A stretch of DNA of 64,000 bases from Lysinibacillus_B sp031181585 (lineage in GTDB: Bacteria > Bacillota > Bacilli > Bacillales_A > Planococcaceae): positions 4,154,001 to 4,218,000 of the forward strand of contig NZ_CP154840.1 of assembly GCF_047301505.1 (NCBI RefSeq), in the 5' to 3' direction. Below the pieces are notes generated by a model. That model was not told the DNA's origin. It searched no databases and was given only the letters and a program-made list of their open reading frames with translations. Shown here piece by piece: positions 53,551 through 61,185 of the stretch (its first letter is position 1; every line of letters begins with the position of its first letter). A program made the position numbers and the translations under genes.

Positions 53551-53892
53551 CTAGACTTTTTCTGTTTTTTCTGTTGGCAGGGAGTCACTGATTTTCAATC
53601 CAATAATTCCTGTTAGCAAAATCAGCATGAAGCCAATAGTAGCGAAATCCAATGGTCGTTCAAACCAAAATGTATCCAACAAAACAGTCCCTAACGTTCC
53701 TGCCCCTGCAAACACGGCATATACTGTCCCTGTCGGTAAGTTTTCACAGGCTTTTGATAAGAAATGAAAGTCTAGTCCAATCAATCCTATAATCAGAACC
53801 CAATGCCACCATGCTGTAGCAAACTGGAATCCAAGCAGCCATACTATTTCAATAAGGCTTGTGAGTAAAACAAATATCCAATCTTTTCTCAT
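53551..53892 (-). CDS. Small multidrug resistance (SMR) efflux protein, first of pair
   Basis: A 113-residue four-helix protein with conserved Glu in SLIEIVWLLGF and the motif GTVYAVFAGAGTLGTVLLD. It has a longer C-terminal polar tail (DSLPTEKTEKV) than its partner. It is controlled by a palindromic operator 28 bases upstream that is also found before the TetR gene. Confidence 0.9.
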   Translation of the reverse strand: MRKDWIFVLLTSLIEIVWLLGFQFATAWWHWVLIIGLIGLDFHFLSKACENLPTGTVYAVFAGAGTLGTVLLDTFWFERPLDFATIGFMLILLTGIIGLKISDSLPTEKTEKV

Positions 53893-53919
53893 AGCGTATA
53901 TCTCCAGTCTTTTATTTTT

Positions 53920-53938
53920 ATGACTGACTATCAGTCAT
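53920..53938. promoter_or_regulatory. TetR-type operator before the SMR pair
   Basis: ATGACTGACTATCAGTCAT is a palindrome with perfect 8-base arms. Nearly the same sequence lies upstream of the TetR gene at 54588-54606. It sits in the promoter/leader of the SMR operon. Confidence 0.75.
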
Positions 53939-53967
53939 TTTTAGAATGAAACAAAAGGTATTCAATT

Positions 53968-54552
53968 CTACTGAATACCTAGTGCCCGCTTTACAAACCC
54001 GAGTAAAGCACCAATATGCGCTTGGTGAGCCATTTCATCTTCATTCCGTTGATACAAATAAAGTTGTTCTGCTGCGGATTCAATCGTACCTACTAAAAAC
54101 TTGGCTGTGAATAGCGTCGGGACTGTCCCGTCTAATTCTCTCTTCTTTTTCGCTTCTTCCAGAAGCTGCCCTACCCAGTCATATAAAGGATTATAAATTT
54201 CCTCCCATTGCGAAAAATGCTCACTTTGTGCCAAGCCTGCATATAACAGCTGCAATGTATCACGATGATCCTTTGTAAAGGCCATATATGCATCTACTAC
54301 TTCATCTATTTGCTGTTCGAAAGAGGCATTCTCCGTCACTTGTCTCTGGATTGCTGTCAGCATATCTTCAACGATTTCTTTAGCAATTTCCGGAATGACA
54401 GAAAGCTTGCTCGGAAAATATAAATAAAAAGTTCCTTGGGCTATGCTCGCCTGCTTGACGATATCAGAAACCTTTGTTTTTTCTATTCCCTTTTCTAACA
54501 ACACCTTTGCAGCAGCTTCAATAATCAGCTTTTTTTTATCTTGTGCGGCCAA
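53968..54552 (-). CDS. TetR family transcriptional regulator of the SMR pair
   Basis: A 194-residue repressor. The N-terminal DNA-binding domain has IIEAAAKVLLEKGIEKTKVS and the recognition helix IAQGTFYLYFPSK. The C-terminal helical ligand domain has no strong family marks. TTG at 54552 is preferred because AGGGAG lies 8 bases upstream; the GTG at 54561 is too close. It lies upstream of the SMR genes on the same strand, each unit with its own operator copy, so it probably represses both. Confidence 0.88.
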   Translation of the reverse strand: MAAQDKKKLIIEAAAKVLLEKGIEKTKVSDIVKQASIAQGTFYLYFPSKLSVIPEIAKEIVEDMLTAIQRQVTENASFEQQIDEVVDAYMAFTKDHRDTLQLLYAGLAQSEHFSQWEEIYNPLYDWVGQLLEEAKKKRELDGTVPTLFTAKFLVGTIESAAEQLYLYQRNEDEMAHQAHIGALLGFVKRALGIQ

Positions 54553-54587
54553 GAATATCACTCCCTGTCTTTCATTCTATGTATCTA

Positions 54588-54606
54588 ATGACTGACTGTC
54601 AATCAT
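54588..54606. promoter_or_regulatory. TetR-type operator before the regulator gene
   Basis: ATGACTGACTGTCAATCAT matches the SMR operator at 53920-53938 in 16 of 19 positions and is itself palindromic with one mismatched pair. It lies 36 bases before the regulator's start, fitting autoregulation. Confidence 0.7.
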
Positions 54607-54681
54607 TTATTGAAACTTCTCTATAATCCAACCGCTATAATTCCTGTCATCATTTTATTTAACAAACTCACTCTTTTTAGC

Positions 54682-54720
54682 AAAACAGCAGGCGAAGCAA
54701 AAGCTTCGCCTGCTGTTTTT
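54682..54720. terminator. Strong bidirectional terminator after the M48 gene
   Basis: AACAGCAGGCGAAGC and GCTTCGCCTGCTGTT pair perfectly around AAAA, with A and T tracts outside. It abuts the stop codon of the M48-ankyrin gene. Confidence 0.93.
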
Positions 54721-56101
54721 AAAAGTTTTGAATGTATTGTGCAATATCAGTATACCCGTAATCGAGTGCATACCCATAAGCGTCATACCCTTGGGAATTA
54801 GTGATTGTCTTGTCTGCGCCGTAAGTCAAAAGAAGCTCGGTCATTAACAAGTCATCATAGGTAACAGCTTCCATAAGTGGAGTAAATTCATAAATATCCA
54901 TCGTATTCGGGTCTGCCCCTTGCGTCAACAGATATTCTGCAGCTTCATGATTACTTTCCATGACTGCCAGATGGAGAGCTGTATAGCCTTCATCATTCAC
55001 TTCATTCAGCATAGCCGTATCGGCCGCATACTCTTTAAGAGCCTCCATATCCCCTTCTACAACTGCCAGCATTAGTTCAGTCATGCCACTAGTATCATAA
55101 GTATAAGTGAGTTCCTCATCTGAAAAGATACCGTTAAGAAGGAAACTTTCTTCAAACTGCTTAAACCCCCACCATACTCCCGCAAATAGAAGTACTGATG
55201 CCAAAACTAGGCCTGCAATTCCTAGTACAATACCACGCTTAGAAGTCTGGATTTCTGGTGTATCTTCGTTGTTGAAAAAAGCACTTACAGAATGGATACG
55301 CCTTGGCAGGTTGGGATGGGTAGACATTAATTCATCCATCCAGCTGAACATCCCGCCCTCCGCTGAAATTTGCTGCATAAACACAGTTTGGTCGACTTTT
55401 CTATATAGCTGAGGCCCAATTGCCAATATGACTAAGGCATTTTTCGCCCCTTCAAATGATTGGCTGTAATATGCTCCATACCGATCACAAGTAAATTCAC
55501 ATGCGCGGGAATAAGCATTACCTAGGAATGGAAGGATAAGACCAGGCATCAATAGCCATCCATAGCCTACATGCTTGCGTTTAATATGGGCAAACTCATG
55601 GGCAAGAATATACAGCACTTCTTCTTCCCCTTGCTCCTCCAGTAATGCAAAAACATCTGAATAAAGGACTACCATATTTTTCAATCCGAACCTTGCCGCA
55701 AAAGCATTCAAAACTCCACCAGATTGCATGACATAAATATCTGGTACTTCCTTCAGCTTCATACGTTCTGCCACTTCTCTTGCTTGAGCATAAAAAGCTG
55801 AGAACTGCTGCTCACTTACCTTTACACCATTTTTGCGAATGTTGACCATTGATAAATTGTGTATAAACCAATAGAACAGAAAAATCCCTGCTAAAATCGC
55901 AATACCCACAATGGATATAAGCATTGCAATATACACCATTATGCTGACGATCAATAGCAGCGCAAAATAAAGATTTTCTCTGCGATAAACTAAATCATTC
56001 TCTGAGTACAAAATTCCAGTACCTCTGCTTCCATTAAATTTTCTGTAACCCTTCCCTTCAAGCTCTTTTATCATCAAAAAAACGAGGGACCCCTTATTCA
56101 A
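54719..56101 (-). CDS. M48-family metalloprotease fused to ankyrin repeats
   Basis: A 460-residue membrane protein. There are two helices at about 45-82, and the zinc motif HEFAH is at residues 168-172 with the third ligand in SRACEFTCDRYG, as in HtpX-like M48 peptidases. A further helix lies at about 300-320, then about three ankyrin repeats from residue 335 to the end (EGYTALHLAVMESNHEAAEYL, YEFTPLMEAVTYDDLLMTELL, parts of each). The repeat domain should face the cytosol and recruit substrates or partners. TTG 56101 is assumed with weak AAAGG upstream; ATG 56074 is an alternative. Confidence 0.88.
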   Translation of the reverse strand: MNKGSLVFLMIKELEGKGYRKFNGSRGTGILYSENDLVYRRENLYFALLLIVSIMVYIAMLISIVGIAILAGIFLFYWFIHNLSMVNIRKNGVKVSEQQFSAFYAQAREVAERMKLKEVPDIYVMQSGGVLNAFAARFGLKNMVVLYSDVFALLEEQGEEEVLYILAHEFAHIKRKHVGYGWLLMPGLILPFLGNAYSRACEFTCDRYGAYYSQSFEGAKNALVILAIGPQLYRKVDQTVFMQQISAEGGMFSWMDELMSTHPNLPRRIHSVSAFFNNEDTPEIQTSKRGIVLGIAGLVLASVLLFAGVWWGFKQFEESFLLNGIFSDEELTYTYDTSGMTELMLAVVEGDMEALKEYAADTAMLNEVNDEGYTALHLAVMESNHEAAEYLLTQGADPNTMDIYEFTPLMEAVTYDDLLMTELLLTYGADKTITNSQGYDAYGYALDYGYTDIAQYIQNF

Positions 56102-56365
56102 ATAACCTTTAGTAACAGGTGTATTTTATCTTCTCTCAGGGAAAATAGTCACAAAACATATAATATATGCGAAAGGCTTAAAAGAGAATAAGGATTTGGA
56201 CCTTTTCTATCTCTAAAGAAGTCAAGAGTCTGAATGTGTTTAGTAAAAAGCATATAAACAAGGGCATATCTGCCGAGGAACTAAAAACTGGTGATATTCA
56301 TCCAGATAGCGGACAAGGAACAAGGCATACGATAGGTGTATAGAAAAGAATAGGAGGCTTACAAT

Positions 56366-56806
56366 ATGTCTTTAGTTCCAGATGATCCGTTTAAACAATT
56401 AGCTAATATAAGAAAAGAAGTCGAACGTCTCTTTTCTGAATTTCCGTCAGCTTTCAATTGGGAGAATAACATGTTTGGCAATCTTAAAATTGATATACAC
56501 GAAACGGCTAAGGAAGTCATCGTGATCTGTGATATTCCTGGAATAGAAAACGAGGAAGATTTGCATATTCATGTAGAGCATGAATACCTGAGCATTAGGG
56601 GCACGATTGCCCTCATTCGTGAAGTGAAGAAGGAAAATATGTATCGCCAAGAACGTTCTTCAAGTACTTTTCAACGGACAGTTGCATTACCAAGCCCTGT
56701 TTCAAGTGAGGGTATAAAAGCGACGTATAAAAATGGCATACTAGAGGTAAGAATGATAAAGACAAATAAAAAGAAGCCACGCAGTGTTGATATAGACTTT
56801 AGCTAG
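56366..56806 (+). CDS. Hsp20/alpha-crystallin family small heat-shock protein
   Basis: A 146-residue holdase chaperone. The alpha-crystallin domain covers about 36-140, with IDIHETAKEVIVICDIPGI, EYLSIRGTI and the C-terminal KNGILEVRMIK (A-x-x-x-n-G-v-L motif). The N-terminal arm has PFKQLANIRKEVERLF. GGAGG lies 9 bases upstream of the ATG. I looked for CIRCE and CtsR operators upstream and found none. Confidence 0.92.
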   Translation: MSLVPDDPFKQLANIRKEVERLFSEFPSAFNWENNMFGNLKIDIHETAKEVIVICDIPGIENEEDLHIHVEHEYLSIRGTIALIREVKKENMYRQERSSSTFQRTVALPSPVSSEGIKATYKNGILEVRMIKTNKKKPRSVDIDFS

Positions 56807-56952
56807 CTAATAATTAGCTATTCTTTGTCTGAACAATTGCAGCGGCTTTCTTACTCAATTCCTTTTTCTATCTGCACAGGGCATGCTCTCTTTTGGTGCC
56901 CTGTGTTGGACAAAAGGCATGGTTTCTTCTTTAACTTTTTATAAGCATATAG

Positions 56953-57015
56953 TTGACAGCTTCCGTTGAGCATGTTATTATTATCTCGAATTCAAGATAT
57001 ATTTTTTCGAGATAA
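56953..57015 (+). promoter_or_regulatory. Promoter and MhqR-like operator of the dioxygenase operon
   Basis: TTGACA (56953-56958), a 17-base spacer and TATTAT (56976-56981) form a sigma-A promoter. TATCTCGAATTCAAGATA (56982-56999) follows at once, in the same place as at the esterase promoter. A further half-site TTCGAGATAA (57006-57015) makes an outer inverted repeat with TTATCTCGAA (56981-56990). Confidence 0.8.
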
Positions 57016-57075
57016 CATTTCGCTTGGAGAATACGTTTTATACACTTTCTTTGTGGACTAAAAAATTTTACACAT

Positions 57076-57095
57076 TTATCTCGAATTCGAGATAA
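57076..57095 (+). promoter_or_regulatory. Second MhqR-like operator, perfect palindrome
   Basis: TTATCTCGAATTCGAGATAA is a perfect 20-base palindrome placed just before the AAAGGAG ribosome-binding site of the dioxygenase gene. Bound repressor would act as a roadblock or cover a second promoter. Confidence 0.85.
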
Positions 57096-57114
57096 ATTTA
57101 AAGGAGCTATCAAT

Positions 57115-58098
57115 ATGGATTATTTAAAAGGTATTCACCATGTAACAGCCATTACAAGCAGCGCTGAAAAAAATTATGAATTTTTCACTTATATTCTAGG
57201 CATGCGGCTTGTGAAGAAAACAGTCAACCAGGATGATATTCAAACCTACCATTTGTTTTTCGCAGACGATAAAGGCTCTGCAGGGACAGATATGACGTTC
57301 TTCGATTTTCCAGGCATTCCAAAAGGCTCTCATGGTACAAATGAAATTTACAAAACAGCCTTTCGTGTACCGACAGATACAGCACTAGAGTATTGGGTAA
57401 AACGTTTTGATAAATATAATGTAACTCATACAGGTATTAAAGAATTATTCGGCAAAAACACGCTCTCATTTGTAGATTTTGACGAGCAGCAATATATGCT
57501 CATTTCAGACGAGCACAACAAAGGAGTAGCATCCGGCACACCTTGGCAAAAAGGACCTGTACCACTCGAATTTGCGATTACAGGACTAGGACCAATTCAT
57601 ATTCGTATCGCACAATTTGATTATTTTAAGGAAGTTCTAGAAAAAGTAATGGATATGCGGGAAATTACACAGGAAGGTTCTCTCCACCTATTTGAAATGG
57701 GTGAAGGAGGAAACGGGGCTCAAGTAATTGTTGAGCACAATACTGTTCTGCCTGCTGGCCGCCAAGGCTTTGGTACGGTACACCATGCTGCCTTCCGGGT
57801 ACATGATACAGATGTATTGCATAAGTGGATTGAGCGTATGCAAGGTTTTGGATTCAACACATCCGGTTATGTAGATCGTTTCTTCTTTGAGTCTCTCTAT
57901 GCGCGTGTCGCCCCAGGCATTTTGTTTGAATGGGCTACAGATGGTCCAGGTTTCATGGGAGATGAACCATATGAAACAGTGGGTGAAATTCTTTCCTTGC
58001 CACCGTTCCTTGAAGCAAAACGAGAGCAAATCGAAAACATGGTGCGGCCAATCGATACAGTGAGAAGTACAAGAGAATTCGAGAAAGAATATTTGTAA
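57115..58098 (+). CDS. Ring-cleaving dioxygenase of the VOC superfamily (MhqA/MhqO type)
   Basis: A 327-residue cytosolic enzyme with paired VOC (glyoxalase-fold) domains. Start IHHVTAITSSAEKNYEFF carries the first metal His. The second half has PIHIRIAQFDYFKEVL, GTVHHAAFRVHD, and the metal Glu near LFEWATDGPGF. It matches the MhqA/MhqE/MhqO proteins of Bacillus that cleave hydroquinone or catechol adducts. Two MhqR-like operators upstream support this. It is followed 12 bases later by a flavin reductase gene in the same operon. Confidence 0.9.
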   Translation: MDYLKGIHHVTAITSSAEKNYEFFTYILGMRLVKKTVNQDDIQTYHLFFADDKGSAGTDMTFFDFPGIPKGSHGTNEIYKTAFRVPTDTALEYWVKRFDKYNVTHTGIKELFGKNTLSFVDFDEQQYMLISDEHNKGVASGTPWQKGPVPLEFAITGLGPIHIRIAQFDYFKEVLEKVMDMREITQEGSLHLFEMGEGGNGAQVIVEHNTVLPAGRQGFGTVHHAAFRVHDTDVLHKWIERMQGFGFNTSGYVDRFFFESLYARVAPGILFEWATDGPGFMGDEPYETVGEILSLPPFLEAKREQIENMVRPIDTVRSTREFEKEYL

Positions 58099-58110
58099 GG
58101 AGGTGAAAAG

Positions 58111-58710
58111 ATGAGCTTTCTTAAAAAAATTTTTGGTACAGAAACAAATAATCAGGAGGTAGATAACATGGATAAATTAAACATTGGTATTATCATTGGA
58201 TCAACTCGTGAAGGACGTGTAAGCCCACAAGTAGCAGCATGGGTGAAGGAGTTAGCAGACAAACGCGGCGATGCAAATTATACAATCATCGATATTGCGG
58301 ATTATAAATTACCGCTTTTAGGTGAACCGGGGACTGATGCATCAGGCGCAGTGGCGTGGTCGGAAATCATTACAAAACAAGACGGCTTTATCTTTATCGT
58401 ACAGGAATATAATCACTCTATTACAGGAGCGCTGAAAAACGCCCTGGACTATCTGCGTGCAGAATGGAACAATAAAGCAGCAGGTATTGTCTCCTACGGC
58501 TCTGTAGGCGGAGCACGTGCAGCAGAACACTTGCGTGGTATCTTAGGTGAATTATTAGTCGCAGATGTTCGTGTACATCCAGCACTGTCATTATTTACAG
58601 ATTTTGAAAACGGTACGGTCTTCAAACCAGCGCCTGTACAGGCGGATTCAGTAAATCAAATGCTGGATCAATTACTGCCTTGGACAAAAGCCTTATCTAC
58701 AATCCGCTAA
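58111..58710 (+). CDS. NADPH-dependent FMN reductase with two possible starts
   Basis: A flavodoxin-fold reductase of 199 residues (180 from the second start). The FMN-binding loop is IIGSTREGRVSP, and QEYNHSITGALKNALDYL and SYGSVGGARAAEHLRG are typical. It likely reduces quinones or azo compounds by two electrons, complementing the dioxygenase upstream. ATG 58111 has AAGGAGGTG; an in-frame ATG at 58168 has its own strong AGGAGGTAG. The extra leader MSFLKKIFGTETNNQEVDN is amphipathic and not part of the fold, so two protein forms may be made. Confidence 0.88.
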   Translation: MSFLKKIFGTETNNQEVDNMDKLNIGIIIGSTREGRVSPQVAAWVKELADKRGDANYTIIDIADYKLPLLGEPGTDASGAVAWSEIITKQDGFIFIVQEYNHSITGALKNALDYLRAEWNNKAAGIVSYGSVGGARAAEHLRGILGELLVADVRVHPALSLFTDFENGTVFKPAPVQADSVNQMLDQLLPWTKALSTIR

Positions 58711-59321
58711 TTACGGAGATCAGGCCATACTATTTTATAATTTCCTTCATCAAAAGAAAGGGCGGCATGCTTTTATATGCCGTCCTTTCCCTTATTTCAT
58801 CCTCCTATATTTCTATAACCTTTACTATAATGCCAGGCTTTAACAATGAATCTTTTAGAAGCAGATAACGAAAGTTCAGACCTTTTTTAAAAATGGGGTT
58901 GTTATCTTCAGGCTTCTTCTCCCTTTAATAACCGTAACGTTAATAAAAACCAAAGGAGAAGTGGAGCCACTGATAGCTTTATATATATCCCATCCATATG
59001 CGCTTTCTTGCTGTGCGGAAAGACCCAGCAAGCTAAGGCATTTCTTTTGGACAGCGGGAAGGAGGGACAATAGTCCAGCCTTCCCCTGCCCTCTATTTTC
59101 CCTAATCTCACCTTGAAATAAAATAACAAATTCATTTCCTGCAGATCTCGTATATACACAAAAATGAGGTAATGAGGATAGTACAGCTATCTGGACCACC
59201 ATCAATTTACAAAGGCTTTCTATACACATAAATATCTGCCCATTCATGCCAGCTAAACATTTTTTGCAACCTTAATCAGCGATGTTATATCCAATCATTC
59301 AATGTTTGGAGGAACGTCCCG
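58711..59321. other. Intergenic region after the mhq-type operon
   Basis: About 610 bases. Apart from the operon terminator at 58757 I see no gene. Minus-strand frames between 58876 and 59247 are open but have no ribosome-binding site and no recognisable protein; a hydrophobic stretch near 58920-58990 could be a remnant. Confidence 0.35.
58757..58790 (+). terminator. Terminator of the dioxygenase/reductase operon
   Basis: AAAGGGCGGCAT and ATGCCGTCCTTT pair around GCTTTTAT, followed by CCCTTATTT. Confidence 0.75.
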
Positions 59322-59525
59322 TTACTTGGGGGGACGTTCTTTCTCCAATAGTTCAAAAAAGGACGGCAACTCCTGAAAATTCTTCAGCTTCAGATCTTCG
59401 AGGATTTTTAAAATTATTTCCTGTTCGAGGTCTGCTCTGTTCTGTAAATCTGTCTGCTGCAGTTCTTTTTGGATTTTTGGCCTGAGCAATTCCAGCAACT
59501 CTAAAGGTGAAATTGAGTCGTTCAT
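59322..59525 (-). CDS. RsoA-like small sigma co-factor (region 2-like)
   Basis: A 67-residue protein. LLRPKIQKELQQTDLQNRADLEQEIILKIL (key part NRADLEQEIILKIL) resembles sigma region 2.1-2.2, and PSFFELLEKER ends it. In Bacillus the split factor SigO needs RsoA, which supplies the missing region 2. Its place as the third gene after a SigO-like gene and yvrJ strongly suggests the same role. AAGGAG lies 8 bases before ATG, inside the yvrJ stop region. Identity is inferred mainly from context. Confidence 0.6.
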   Translation of the reverse strand: MNDSISPLELLELLRPKIQKELQQTDLQNRADLEQEIILKILEDLKLKNFQELPSFFELLEKERPPK

Positions 59526-59529
59526 ATAT

Positions 59530-59697
59530 TCACTCCTTACCATTGGATTTAGCGCCGGCCAATTCACTTGCCAATTCTTGTATCGTACGTTCCAACCCTT
59601 CCACCCTTTGCTCCATCCTGTGCAACAGATACAAGGAAACAACAATCGGAAATCCAATATTACTAATGAAATCAACTATGTTCTCATAACCAGCCAT
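59530..59697 (-). CDS. yvrJ: YvrJ family protein
   Basis: A 55-residue protein, too short for usual ORF cut-offs. It has one membrane helix in ENIVDFISNIGFPIVVSLYL and a coiled tail RMEQRVEGLERTIQELASEL. This is the YvrJ pattern. Its start overlaps the end of the sigma-factor gene by 14 bases, and the RsoA-like gene starts 4 bases after its stop codon. In Bacillus subtilis yvrJ also lies near sigO/rsoA. The function is unknown; membrane tethering of the sigma system is a guess. Confidence 0.85.
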   Translation of the reverse strand: MAGYENIVDFISNIGFPIVVSLYLLHRMEQRVEGLERTIQELASELAGAKSNGKE

Positions 59698-60250
59698 CGA
59701 TCATCCGCCTCACTTTCTTTAGCGCATTATTTTTAGATTTGGTAATGGCTTGCTGGGATACGTTTAGCCTTCTCGCTATTTCTGTATCAGACATTTCTTT
59801 AATGAACGAAAGGTAAAAAATCTGCTTTTGCCTCTCATTCAATGTAAGGATTGCATTGTAAATTGCCGGATTTTGAATAAAATCTCCAAGTTTCTTTTCA
59901 ATTTTCTCCCCAAACATTGCGGAAGCAGATTCATCCTCGATCAGTTCTTTTAATGATACTGAGCTATATCCCCCACCTTCATTTCCCTCATTTGCCGGAC
60001 GGTCAAGAAACAGCACATTTCTATGTTCAAATAATCTTCTCTTTTTATCATAATGGAGAGCGGTAAAGTGAATCGTTTTAGAAAAATAAGAGACTGCACG
60101 AACCTGGGCGTAAAAATGCAGAAAGTGTTGATCAATTTTCACTTTGAGATGCTCCTGTGGTGCCTGACTATATTGTTTGTAAAGCTCCAGATGCTCCTCA
60201 TTTGCCAAAAATGCCTTTAAAATCGGATTTTGAATCTCTCTAATCTTCAT
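59684..60250 (-). CDS. sigO: SigO (YvrI)-like RNA polymerase sigma factor
   Basis: A 188-residue sigma-70-type protein lacking the usual N-terminal half of region 2. The part AVSYFSKTIHFTALHYDKKR resembles region 2.3-2.4, LDRPANEG a region-3-like link, and region 4 is LNERQKQIFYLSFIKEMSDTEIARRL with the helix-turn-helix NVSQQAITKSK. This is the arrangement of Bacillus SigO, which works with RsoA. ATG 60250 has AAAGGAGGTAG upstream. A LexA-like box lies 23 bases before the start. The operon order is sigO-like, yvrJ, rsoA-like. Confidence 0.75.
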   Translation of the reverse strand: MKIREIQNPILKAFLANEEHLELYKQYSQAPQEHLKVKIDQHFLHFYAQVRAVSYFSKTIHFTALHYDKKRRLFEHRNVLFLDRPANEGNEGGGYSSVSLKELIEDESASAMFGEKIEKKLGDFIQNPAIYNAILTLNERQKQIFYLSFIKEMSDTEIARRLNVSQQAITKSKNNALKKVRRMIDGWL

Positions 60251-60888
60251 CTTAACTCTACCTCCTTTAACAGAACGTATGTTCTCTATTATTATCATTA
60301 TAACCTACTTTTGCCTAATTAATAAGAGTATAAATACCAAATCCCATGATTAGAATAGTAAAATAATACAATTTTAGGGTTTTATGAATGGCTAAAGATG
60401 TGCATATGCTGCATTTTTTGAGGAGAAAGTAAAATATTTTCTTTTTCAAGGGACTTTTTCGAAAAACTACCGAAAATCCATTGAGTATCTACTGCTTACA
60501 ACTCACTAGCCATTCTTGTTGAAGGTTTATGTACTAATTAAAGTAATATGAAAAGGAGAATAAACAACCCAAATATGCAAACAAAAGGAGAATAGGCATA
60601 GGAATACGATCAAAATAGTACTTATAAGTCATTTTTTATTATACAGAGCAAAATACTTTTGGACCAATGGGTTTGTGTAGGAGATCATTTATAAGATGTA
60701 AAGTATCAATTATGAATTATGTCATTTTCAAATAGGACGTACATACAGGATTTTGGTTACGGCTGTTTCTCGAAAAAATTCTGTCCAGGTTCCCCTCTGC
60801 CAATCACTCGGCACACGTCGGAAGGGTAAAGGAAGTTCCATTGTAGTGCTACAGAACCCTAGAGAGCTGCCTGCCATCTTACAAATAT
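60251..60888. other. Long intergenic region upstream of the sigma operon
   Basis: About 640 mostly AT-rich bases with no clear gene. The G+C-richer piece at about 60745-60880 is open in several frames on both strands but lacks translation signals. Confidence 0.35.
60273..60284. promoter_or_regulatory. LexA/DinR-like box before the sigma operon
   Basis: GAACGTATGTTC fits the core GAACRNRYGTTC of the Bacillus SOS box exactly, flanked by A and T instead of C and G (AGAAC/GTTCT). It is 23 bases upstream of the sigma-factor start. Confidence 0.45.
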
Positions 60889-61110
60889 ATGTACTCTTGT
60901 AGTTTGCCCCCTCAGGATGCATCAGTTGCTCCCTTTTATATCATTCCTACAGAGCATGGAACATTTTCCGATGCAGTTATGGAAATCATTAAAGCCATCA
61001 CTTCAAATGACCAGCTGAAAGGAAATGTAACGGGCACTGCCAGTGATTATGTGCAATTAACGATTGGTCATGAAAACTATCATATTCACTTCCAATTACA
61101 GTGCAACTCG
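60889..61110 (+). pseudogene. Coding-like fragment without a family match
   Basis: The plus frame reads DASVAPFYIIPTEHGTFSDA, VMEIIKAITSNDQLKGNV and DYVQLTIGHENYHIHFQL, with protein-like composition for about 70 residues. It then runs into the antisense of the Crp/Fnr gene. ATG 60889 has no ribosome-binding site. It may be a decayed or truncated gene; I do not recognise the family. Confidence 0.3.
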
Positions 61111-61185
61111 TTACTAAGAAGAATGAATTGCTTTCCTCTTTGTAGTCTTCTGCCCGACGCTTTCCTACTGCATTTCTTCCCTTTT

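Noticed and set aside
56225..56342. Plus-strand frame ending SAEELKTGDIHPDSGQ before the Hsp20 gene
   Set aside because: Protein-like composition but no start codon with a ribosome-binding site, and no family recognised; it may be a remnant.
56102..56365. CIRCE or CtsR operator before the Hsp20 gene
   Set aside because: Neither the CIRCE inverted repeat nor the tandem GGTCAAA heptads of CtsR are present.
58876..59247. Minus-strand open frames of 83 and 123 codons
   Set aside because: No ribosome-binding site, no recognisable domain, and overlapping frames equally open; treated as non-coding or remnant.
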